Assembly: GCA_007128865.1 (NCBI GenBank) | Contig: SKWP01000029.1 | Span: 1 to 11,103, forward strand | Source: Paracoccaceae bacterium | GTDB taxonomy: Bacteria; Pseudomonadota; Alphaproteobacteria; Rhodobacterales; Rhodobacteraceae | Length of the DNA: 11,103 nt | Direction of reading: 5' to 3' | Notes under the pieces: model-generated | What the model was told of the DNA's origin: nothing | The model's input: the letters and a program-made list of their open reading frames with translations, nothing else | The model's database searches: none | Shown here: in pieces, positions 1 to 6,546 of the stretch | Layout: every line of letters starts with the position of its first letter | Position numbering within the stretch: position 1 is the first letter of the stretch | Program-made: the position numbers and the translations under genes

Positions 1-42
1 GACCGCCCGCGCCGCCGCGGCTGGTGGTCGCTGCGGGGATGA
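1..42 (+). CDS. rne: C-terminal tail of an upstream gene, probably ribonuclease E (partial)
   Basis: The first forward frame is open from the window edge and ends at TGA (40-42), giving the 13-residue tail DRPRRRGWWSLRG. An arginine-rich stretch followed by Gly-Trp-Trp close to the end is a known feature of alphaproteobacterial ribonuclease E; in Caulobacter this GWW element binds polynucleotide phosphorylase in the RNA degradosome. The assignment to RNase E rests on this motif and on its position at the very C-terminus. Only 13 codons are visible, so it is an inference. Another forward frame is also open across bases 2-124 and ends in a TGATG overlap with ccdA, but its translation resembles no known tail. 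Confidence 0.5.
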   Translation, partial: DRPRRRGWWSLRG

Positions 43-80
43 ATTCCGTGTGCGGACCCTTGACCTTGGCAATGCTGGCG

Positions 81-101
81 CCCCACCTGTAGCGGGTGGG
101 G
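81..101 (+). terminator. GC-rich hairpin between the upstream gene and ccdA
   Basis: A perfect 7-bp stem CCCCACC/GGTGGGG encloses a 7-base loop. It lies 38 bases after the TGA of the upstream gene and 22 bases before the ccdA start. There is no T-run after it, only GGCTTTG, so it could be a weak terminator, an mRNA 3'-end stabiliser, or a leader structure for ccdA. Confidence 0.35.
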
Positions 102-123
102 TGACGGCTTTGAAGGGGCGCTG

Positions 124-876
124 ATGTTCGGACTGGACCTGTTCGATGCGGCATTGCTGCCGGCGCTTCTGGTGGCGCTCGCGGCAGGCGCGCTTTCGTT
201 CCTGAGCCCCTGCGTGCTGCCGATCGTGCCGCCCTATCTGGCCTATCTGGGCGGCATCTCGATGCAGGAACTGACCGGCGAGACACGGGCGCGCCGGCGC
301 GCGATCCTGCCTGCGGCCTTTTTCGTGATGGGCCTTTCGACGGTCTTTCTGCTGCTGGGGTTCACGGCATCGGCCTTCGGGCTGTTCTTCCTGCGCAATC
401 AGGAGGTGTTCGTGCAGGCCGCCGGGGTGGTGGTGATCGTTTTCGGTCTGCATTTCCTGGGGGTGCTGCGCATCCCTTTCCTGATGCGCGAGGCGCGTCT
501 GGATGCCGGCGACCGGGGCGGATCGGCCTTTGGCGCCTATGTGCTCGGGCTTGCCTTTGCCTTTGGCTGGACGCCCTGCATCGGCCCTATCCTGGGTGCG
601 ATCCTTTCGATGGCAGCGTCCGAGGGCGATGTTGCGCGCGGCACGACGCTGCTGGGTGTCTATGCCATCGGTCTGGGGGCGCCGTTTCTGCTGGCGGCGG
701 TGTTCATTGACAGGTCAATGGCGCTGATGAACCGGCTCAAGCGCCACATGGCGATGATCGAGCGGTTGATGGGCCTGCTGCTGCTGGCCGTCGGGCTGGC
801 GCTGGTGACGGGTGCCTTCACGGCGTTTTCCTGGTGGCTGCTCGAGGCCTTTCCGGCGCTGGGGCGGATCGGCTGA
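124..876 (+). CDS. ccdA: Cytochrome c biogenesis protein CcdA (DsbD-type transmembrane electron carrier)
   Basis: This 250-residue integral membrane protein carries reducing equivalents from cytoplasmic thioredoxin across the inner membrane to periplasmic thiol-disulfide proteins that keep apocytochrome c reduced for haem attachment. The family signature is clear. The first membrane segment contains LSPCVLPIVPPYLAYLGG (residues 27-44, Cys30), and a later one contains FGWTPCIGPILG (148-159, Cys152). These two cysteines form the redox pair of CcdA/DsbD. About six hydrophobic segments are visible, near residues 10-45, 62-90, 95-118, 136-165, 174-197 and 212-235. The length is usual for stand-alone CcdA. 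AAGGGG (113-118) is well placed before the ATG. It converges with the ferredoxin gene. I am confident of the family; the exact periplasmic partner cannot be read here. Confidence 0.93.
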   Translation: MFGLDLFDAALLPALLVALAAGALSFLSPCVLPIVPPYLAYLGGISMQELTGETRARRRAILPAAFFVMGLSTVFLLLGFTASAFGLFFLRNQEVFVQAAGVVVIVFGLHFLGVLRIPFLMREARLDAGDRGGSAFGAYVLGLAFAFGWTPCIGPILGAILSMAASEGDVARGTTLLGVYAIGLGAPFLLAAVFIDRSMALMNRLKRHMAMIERLMGLLLLAVGLALVTGAFTAFSWWLLEAFPALGRIG

Positions 877-903
877 TCCCGAACCCGTCCGGTCAGTTCC
901 GCA

Positions 904-928
904 GGCATGGGCAGCATCCGCCCGTGCC
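904..928 (+). terminator. Candidate terminator hairpin after ccdA
   Basis: GGCATGGGC and GCCCGTGCC form a 9-bp stem (one G-T wobble) around a 7-base loop, 27 bases after the ccdA stop and in the short convergent gap before the ferredoxin stop. No T-run follows directly. A second small hairpin, GATCT-GTC-AGATC (937-949), is followed by TGCTTTT inside the 3' end of the ferredoxin gene and could be the actual release site. Confidence 0.35.
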
Positions 929-941
929 CCGAACCGATCTG

Positions 942-2469
<1,528 letters not shown>

Positions 2470-2539
2470 GCCTGACTGCCGGCTCCTGCCGTTTCGGGCA
2501 AGGCGGGGGTCAAGCCGGCAGAAACGGAACTTCGGAAAA

Positions 2540-2617
2540 TGGTCGGGCTGGCGAGATTTGAACTCACGACCTTCCGCCCCCCAGACGGACGCGCTAACCA
2601 GACTGCGCCACAGCCCG
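2540..2617 (-). tRNA. tRNA-Pro (anticodon GGG)
   Basis: The 78-base reverse-strand sequence folds as a complete cloverleaf: acceptor CGGGCTG/CAGCCCG (7 bp), D stem GCGC/GCGC, anticodon stem TCCGT/GCGGA with loop CTGGGGG, and T stem GTGAG/CTCGC with loop TTCAAAT. Position 73 is A, and the CCA end is encoded (2540-2542). The anticodon GGG (2582-2580) reads CCC and CCU. C1-G72 with A73 is the usual proline tRNA identity. A TTTT run begins right after the CCA. Confidence 0.96.
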
Positions 2618-2628
2618 ACACGGGGCGA

Positions 2629-2656
2629 TCAATACCCGATTCAGCATCAGGGGCAA
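2629..2656 (-). promoter_or_regulatory. Candidate promoter of tRNA-Pro
   Basis: On the minus strand, TTGCCC (2656-2651) and TATTGA (2634-2629) are separated by 16 bases. The -10 ends 11 bases before the mature tRNA, which would leave a very short 5' leader. It lies in the 70-base gap after merR. Confidence 0.45.
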
Positions 2657-2687
2657 GGCATAATCCGACGTTGATCTGCCGCGGGCA

Positions 2688-3305
2688 TCATCGCGGCAAT
2701 GACTGGTCCGGGCTTTCGCTGCGGCGGGTGTTGAGCTCGGACAGGCGGCGCCGGGCCAGTTCCAGCGCCGGCCGCTGGGCCGCAAAGCTGCCCGCCGGGA
2801 TGCGCCGCAACTGCGCAGCCAGCCCCGAAAGGTCAAGCGGGCGGGGCAGCGGCTGGCGTGATTGCAGGGTCGCGCGCGGCGGCGCCGGGCTTTCGGCCGG
2901 GACAGGCGGGGCGGCAGGCGGGCAGGGCGGTTCGGCACTGGCCGCGGGGCCGGGCAGGGGCTCGTGACCTTGGGGCCGGTCCATGCTGTCCTGTTCACCG
3001 GCCGGGCCGACCCCGCCGGCCTCATCGTCGAAATCGACGCCCGCAAGCCCCGCCACATGGCGCACGCCCTTGTCGGTCAGCACCTTCTTGACGCCGCGGA
3101 TGGTAAGGCCGTCCTCGTGCAGCAGCTTCTTGATGCCACCCAGCAGCGCCACATCGGCGGGCCGGTAATACCGCCGGCCGCCGGCCCGCTTGACCGGGCG
3201 CACCTGTGAAAACTTGCTTTCCCAGAACCGCAGCACATGCGGCGGCGTGTCAAGCTGTTCGGCCACCTCGCTGATCGTGCGGAACGCGTCGGGTGCCTTC
3301 GACAT
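2688..3305 (-). CDS. MerR-family transcriptional regulator
   Basis: This 205-residue protein starts with a MerR winged helix-turn-helix domain (about 10-78). [22 protein letters not shown] (8-29) holds the recognition helix, [11 protein letters not shown] (42-52) is the typical wing, and [16 protein letters not shown] (61-76) follows. A Pro/Ala-rich, probably disordered segment (about 95-158) leads to a basic helical tail (160-195). The long dimerisation helix and the metal- or drug-binding cysteines of classical MerR sensors are absent, so the signal is unknown. It begins 5 bases after ihfA, so the two are almost certainly cotranscribed. A MerR-like gene after ihfA is a recurring neighbourhood in Rhodobacterales. 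Function beyond DNA binding cannot be inferred. Confidence 0.85.
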   Translation of the reverse strand: MSKAPDAFRTISEVAEQLDTPPHVLRFWESKFSQVRPVKRAGGRRYYRPADVALLGGIKKLLHEDGLTIRGVKKVLTDKGVRHVAGLAGVDFDDEAGGVGPAGEQDSMDRPQGHEPLPGPAASAEPPCPPAAPPVPAESPAPPRATLQSRQPLPRPLDLSGLAAQLRRIPAGSFAAQRPALELARRRLSELNTRRSESPDQSLPR

Positions 3306-3310
3306 GCCGC

Positions 3311-3613
3311 TCAGCCCCGGTTGCCGCGCCCGACCCGTTCCTTCATGATGTGCGAGGGGCGGAAGGACAGCACCCGGCGCGGGTGGATAGGCACCTCTTC
3401 GCCGGTCTTGGGGTTGCGGCCCATGCGCGGCCCCTTTTCGCGAACGCTGAAGGTGCCGAAGGACGATATCTTGACCGTCTCGCCGGCAACCAGCGCGTCG
3501 GAAATGTGCTGCAGAACCGACTCGACCAGTTGCGCGGATTCATTGCGCGACAGGCCCACTTCGCGGAAAACGGCTTCGCTCAGGTCCATCCGCGTCAAGG
3601 TCTTTTCTGCCAT
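3311..3613 (-). CDS. ihfA: Integration host factor subunit alpha
   Basis: This is the 100-residue DNA-bending subunit that pairs with IHF beta and shapes promoters, recombination sites and replication origins. The N-terminal helices (about 3-44, with [17 protein letters not shown]) form the dimer body. [13 protein letters not shown] (48-60) leads into the beta arm [12 protein letters not shown] (65-76), whose Pro68 is the intercalating residue that kinks DNA in the minor groove. [16 protein letters not shown] (79-94) closes the fold. Length and motifs are typical for the family, and the [11 protein letters not shown] opening marks alpha rather than beta or HU. A good promoter candidate lies just upstream (3637-3665), so it is probably expressed independently of fabH and together with the merR gene. 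Confidence 0.95.
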   Translation of the reverse strand: MAEKTLTRMDLSEAVFREVGLSRNESAQLVESVLQHISDALVAGETVKISSFGTFSVREKGPRMGRNPKTGEEVPIHPRRVLSFRPSHIMKERVGRGNRG

Positions 3614-3636
3614 GCTGGCCCCCCTGAATTTGCCGC

Positions 3637-3665
3637 AGCATGGGTGAAACGGTTTTCCGAGTCAA
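3637..3665 (-). promoter_or_regulatory. Candidate sigma-70 promoter of ihfA-merR
   Basis: On the minus strand, TTGACT (3665-3660) and CATGCT (3642-3637) are spaced by 17 bases. The -10 ends 23 bases before the ihfA ATG. The region around it (CAAGTTGTTGTTATTGACT) is AT-rich against a GC-rich background, which supports a promoter in the 103-base fabH-ihfA gap. Confidence 0.55.
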
Positions 3666-3716
3666 TAACAACAACTTGGGCAGGAGACTTGATCCACCCC
3701 CGGCGGTGCCCGGCGT

Positions 3717-4691
3717 CTACCAGCGCAGAATCACCGCCCCCCAGGCCATGCCGCCGCCGATCGCCTCGGTCAGGATCAGGTCACCGGGCCTGAACCGGCC
3801 CTCGGCCTTTGCCACCGAAAGCGCCAGCGGGATCGAGGCGGCAGAGGTATTGCCGTGATCCTGAACCGTGACAACCACCCGTTCCATGGGCAGGCCGAGT
3901 TTCTGGGCGGTGCCGCGGATGATTCGCAGATTGGCCTGATGCGGCACCACCCAGTCGAGCGCATCGGTTTCCAGACCGGCCCTTTCGAGGGCCTTTGCGG
4001 CCGTCGCGGTCAGCTTTTCGACCGCATGGCGAAACACCTCGCGCCCCTGCATGCGCAGATGCCCTGCGGTCCCGGTGCTGGAGACACCGCCATCGACAAG
4101 CAGGATATCCTTCAACCGTCCGTCCGAATTCAGGTCGACGGCCAGGATGCCCCGGTCCGATGCGCTGCCGGTACCCTCGCCGGCTTGCAGAATCACCGCG
4201 CCGGCCCCGTCGCCGAACAGCACGCAGGTCGAACGGTCGTCCCAGTCCATGATGCGGCTGAAGGTTTCGGCACCGATCACCATCACCCGCTGCGCGGCGC
4301 CGGACCGGATCAGCGCATCGGCGTTCGCCAGTGCAAAGACGAAACCGGCACAGACAGCCTGAATGTCGAAGGCAAAGCCGCGCGTCATGCCCAGCCCGGC
4401 CTGCACCATGGTCGCCACCGCCGGAAAGGTCAGGTCGGGTGTCGAGGTGGCAACCACCACGGCGTCGAGGTCATCGGCGGCCAGCCCCGCATCGTCGAGT
4501 GCCGCACGCGCCGCGGCAAGGGCCAGGTCGGATGTATTCTCGCCCTCGGCGGCGAAATGACGGCGCTCGATGCCCGAACGCGACCGGATCCATTCGTCCG
4601 AAGTGTCGAGCCGGGCTTCGAATTCGCTGTTCGGCACCACGCGGGCGGGCAGGTAATGCCCGGTCCCGACAATGCGGCTTCGTGTCGTCAT
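3717..4691 (-). CDS. fabH: Beta-ketoacyl-ACP synthase III (FabH)
   Basis: FabH condenses acetyl-CoA with malonyl-ACP to start type II fatty acid synthesis in the cytoplasm. The 324-residue length is normal. The catalytic triad is intact: Cys114 in DIQAVCAGF, His251 in VVPHQAN and Asn281 in DHGNTSAAS. The N-terminal TSDEWIRSRSGIERRH (30-45), the FGDGAGAVIL loop (159-168) and the C-terminal GGGMAWGAVILRW complete the thiolase fold. Its ATG overlaps the plsX stop as ATGA, so translation is probably coupled. GAGGA sits about 6 bases upstream, inside plsX. The pair plsX-fabH links phospholipid and fatty acid initiation. Confidence 0.97.
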   Translation of the reverse strand: MTTRSRIVGTGHYLPARVVPNSEFEARLDTSDEWIRSRSGIERRHFAAEGENTSDLALAAARAALDDAGLAADDLDAVVVATSTPDLTFPAVATMVQAGLGMTRGFAFDIQAVCAGFVFALANADALIRSGAAQRVMVIGAETFSRIMDWDDRSTCVLFGDGAGAVILQAGEGTGSASDRGILAVDLNSDGRLKDILLVDGGVSSTGTAGHLRMQGREVFRHAVEKLTATAAKALERAGLETDALDWVVPHQANLRIIRGTAQKLGLPMERVVVTVQDHGNTSAASIPLALSVAKAEGRFRPGDLILTEAIGGGMAWGAVILRW

Positions 4692-5794
4692 CCGGCTTCC
4701 TCTCCGGCGGGGTGGGCGGCCGCCGTGTCGGTGGCCGGGGCATTGCCGGCGGCGATGCGCGCTGCCAGCCGGTCCCGGAAACCCGAGCGGGCAAGCTGGA
4801 ACGCCAGCTTGACCGCGGCCGAAACGCCCACCGCATCGGCCGCGCCGTGGGACTTGATCACCGTACCGTTCAGCCCGAGAAACACGCCGCCATTGACCTG
4901 CCGCGGATCGATACGCTTCTGCAGCCGCTTGAGCGACGTAAGCGCCAGCAGCGCCGCCACACGCGAAAGCGGCGTCTTGTTGAAGGCATCGCGCAGGAAA
5001 TCCCGGATCAGCCGTGCGGTGCCTTCGCCGGTCTTCAGCGCCACATTGCCCGTGAACCCGTCGGTCACGATCACATCGACCCGGTCGCCGGGAATGTCAC
5101 CGCCCTCGACAAAGCCGACGAAGGCATAATTCCCGCGCTCCTGGGCGTCGGCCAGCAGCTCCTGTGCCGCGCGCAGTTCCGGCCGGCCCTTGTGTTCCTC
5201 GGTGCCGACATTCAGAAGCCCGACCCGCGGCCGCGCCAGACCCAGCCCGTTGCGGGCATAGGATGCGCCCATGAAGGCGTATTGCAGCAGATCCTCGGCA
5301 TCGGCGCGGATATCGGCGCCGACGTCGAGCATCACGTTGAAGCCCTGGGGGTTGCGCGATGGCCACAGGCAGGCGATGGCGGGCCGGTTGATGCCGGGAA
5401 GCTTGCGCAACCGGATCATCGAAAGCGCCATGAGCGCGCCGGTGTTGCCGCAGGACACCGCAACCTCTGCCTCGCCGTCGCGGACGCAATCGATGGCCGA
5501 CCACATGGAGCTGTCCTGGCCGTTGCGCACCACCTGGCTCGGCTTTTCGTCCATGGTCACGCTGCGTTCGGCGTGACGCACCACGCAGCGGCCGGCAAGC
5601 GCCGGCCCCGCACGCGCGACCAAGGGGCCCAGCACGGTCTGGTCGCCATGCAGGATGAATTCGATGTCGGGGTTCTTGTGCGCAGACAGAACGAGCCCGG
5701 CGACCACCGCCTCCGGGCCCTTGTCTCCACCCATGGCATCGACCGAAATGGTGATGCGCCCCGTTCCGTCCGGCTTATCTGTAAGCAAAGCCAT
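4688..5794 (-). CDS. plsX: Phosphate acyltransferase PlsX
   Basis: PlsX makes acyl-phosphate from acyl-ACP and phosphate, the donor used by PlsY in phosphatidic acid synthesis; it is a peripheral membrane enzyme. The 368-residue protein carries ISVDAMGGDKGP (16-27), SCGNTGA (114-120), LNVGTEEHKG (194-203), TDGFTGNVALKT (244-255) and NGGVFLGLNG (301-310), all characteristic of the family. I chose the ATG at 5794 because the family starts only some 15 residues before the DAMGGD motif. The frame stays open 49 codons further, but that part overlaps rpmF and is Arg-rich without similarity. The gene lies 26 bases after rpmF and shares four bases with fabH, indicating one operon. The last 20 or so residues are an Ala-rich tail of variable type. 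Confidence 0.95.
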   Translation of the reverse strand: MALLTDKPDGTGRITISVDAMGGDKGPEAVVAGLVLSAHKNPDIEFILHGDQTVLGPLVARAGPALAGRCVVRHAERSVTMDEKPSQVVRNGQDSSMWSAIDCVRDGEAEVAVSCGNTGALMALSMIRLRKLPGINRPAIACLWPSRNPQGFNVMLDVGADIRADAEDLLQYAFMGASYARNGLGLARPRVGLLNVGTEEHKGRPELRAAQELLADAQERGNYAFVGFVEGGDIPGDRVDVIVTDGFTGNVALKTGEGTARLIRDFLRDAFNKTPLSRVAALLALTSLKRLQKRIDPRQVNGGVFLGLNGTVIKSHGAADAVGVSAAVKLAFQLARSGFRDRLAARIAAGNAPATDTAAAHPAGEEAG

Positions 5795-5820
5795 CCTGTG
5801 CCGGGGCCCCGCGCGGACGC

Positions 5821-6027
5821 TCAGGCTGCGTCGTCTTCCAGATCGACCTCGTCGCCCTGCGCAACGACCTCGCGGCCCGCATACCACCCGCAGGACGGGC
5901 AGACATGATGCGGGCGCTTGAGCTCGCCGCAGTTCGGGCATTCATTGGGGTTGGCGGCAACCAGCGCATCGTGCGAACGGCGCATGTTACGGCGCGAGCG
6001 GGTTACCTTGTTCTGTTGAACGGCCAT
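5821..6027 (-). CDS. rpmF: 50S ribosomal protein L32
   Basis: This 68-residue ribosomal protein of the large subunit opens with the typical [20 protein letters not shown]. It then has a zinc ribbon with four cysteines, Cys30/Cys33 (CPNC) and Cys43/Cys46 (CPSC), so it is the zinc-binding form rather than a zinc-independent paralogue. The acidic C-terminal tail ([11 protein letters not shown]) is common in alphaproteobacteria. The frame extends 33 codons upstream, but L32 proteins start at MAVQQ/MAVPK, and GAGG lies about 8 bases before this ATG. It is the first gene of rpmF-plsX-fabH. In many relatives a DUF177/YceD gene precedes it; that gene is not seen here. Confidence 0.97.
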   Translation of the reverse strand: MAVQQNKVTRSRRNMRRSHDALVAANPNECPNCGELKRPHHVCPSCGWYAGREVVAQGDEVDLEDDAA

Positions 6028-6065
6028 CTGCGAAACCTCGGTTTTCGGTTCTGTCTGTAAGTCAT

Positions 6066-6091
6066 GCCGGCTTCCGGGGCCGGAAGGCGGC
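6066..6091 (-). promoter_or_regulatory. Hairpin in the rpmF leader
   Basis: The strand folds as GCCG, a G-rich mismatch, CTTCCG, loop GGGC, CGGAAG, mismatch, CGGC: a 6-bp stem plus a 4-bp stem around one G/G (C/C on the transcript strand) mismatch. It lies between the candidate promoter and the rpmF start, so it would be in the 5' untranslated RNA. Its role is unknown. Confidence 0.35.
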
Positions 6092-6117
6092 ATGGCTGAA
6101 TCGTCGGGTTGCCTTGC

Positions 6118-6146
6118 GCCATACACCTACCGGCGCTGCTGGCCAA
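6118..6146 (-). promoter_or_regulatory. rpmF: Candidate promoter of rpmF-plsX-fabH
   Basis: On the minus strand, TTGGCC (6146-6141) and TATGGC (6123-6118) are separated by exactly 17 bases. This predicts a leader of roughly 85 bases before rpmF. It is the best match I see in the gap. Confidence 0.45.
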
Positions 6147-6521
6147 CCCCCAACTCGGGCGAAGTGCGGAAAATACCGGAATCGGCGGCGGCTGCAAGCG
6201 GCTTGTCGAATGCCGGCGCGTCCCGGACGGCAGGCGGGACGGACGACAGCCCGCCCCGCTTTCGGCTGTCCGGGGTTCGACAGCGGGCCTTGACCGAAGA
6301 TGCGCAACACAGGGCTGCGCCAGACCGCCGGGTGGGCGCTGCGCGGTGGATGTCCTGGCGCTTTATCGGGCAAGTACATCCGACGGCGCCACGGATTGCA
6401 CCGTTGCAGGGGCGCCCGCCCGAGGGGGCGGTCGGGCGCCGCCCGGCGGCGCTGCGCGCCTTGATTCCGGGCAGGAAGGCAGGGGGCCAACCGACTGCAA
6501 TGGGCTCGGCGCCGTCATCGG

Positions 6522-6546
6522 GTATCGCCTGTCAGGCTTCCGATAC
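6522..6546 (-). terminator. Candidate hairpin terminator after the DUF3604 gene
   Basis: On the minus strand, directly at the TAG stop, GTATCG and CGATAC form a 6-bp outer stem. Inside it GCCT/AGGC pairs around GAC, with a GAA bulge. No T-run follows, so Rho-dependent or processing roles are equally possible. Confidence 0.35.

Larger units (their letters stand above)
6028..6545. other. 518-base intergenic region between the DUF3604 gene and rpmF
   Basis: No open frame here looks like a protein: the possible reading frames translate to Arg/Pro/Ala-rich sequence with no motif, and I find no remnant of the DUF177/YceD gene. The region holds a candidate rpmF promoter (6118-6146), a leader hairpin (6066-6091), a large GC-rich inverted repeat GGCGCCCG/CGGGCGCC (6411-6418 and 6433-6440) and a hairpin just after the DUF3604 stop (6522-6546). 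The stretch 6150-6410 shows nothing I can name. Confidence 0.6.

Noticed and set aside
60..94. TTGACC as a -35 box for a ccdA promoter
   Set aside because: No acceptable -10 lies 16-18 bases downstream; the nearest TGTAGC is 23 bases away and within the hairpin.
2..124. Plus-strand frame open from the left edge to a TGATG overlap with ccdA
   Set aside because: The coupling would be attractive, but its sequence is Ala/Gly-rich with no recognisable tail, and the frame ending at 42 has the specific GWW motif.
3855..5908. Very long plus-strand open frames opposite fabH and plsX (424 and 525 codons)
   Set aside because: They are antisense to clear fabH and plsX genes, have Arg/Pro/His-rich translations without motifs, and arise from the high GC content, which makes stop codons rare in the opposite frames.
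5795..5941. Longer plsX start adding 49 residues
   Set aside because: The extension overlaps rpmF, is Arg-rich and goes beyond the normal family N-terminus.
6411..6440. GGCGCCCG/CGGGCGCC inverted repeat as terminator of the DUF3604 gene or mobile element end
   Set aside because: It lies over 100 bases past the stop, has no T-run, and no transposase, target duplication or matching second end is visible.
6062..6490. 142-codon minus-strand open frame upstream of rpmF, considered as the missing DUF177 gene
   Set aside because: The translation is Arg/Pro-rich with no DUF177 motif (such as its CxxC-containing region), and it contains the candidate rpmF promoter and leader hairpin.
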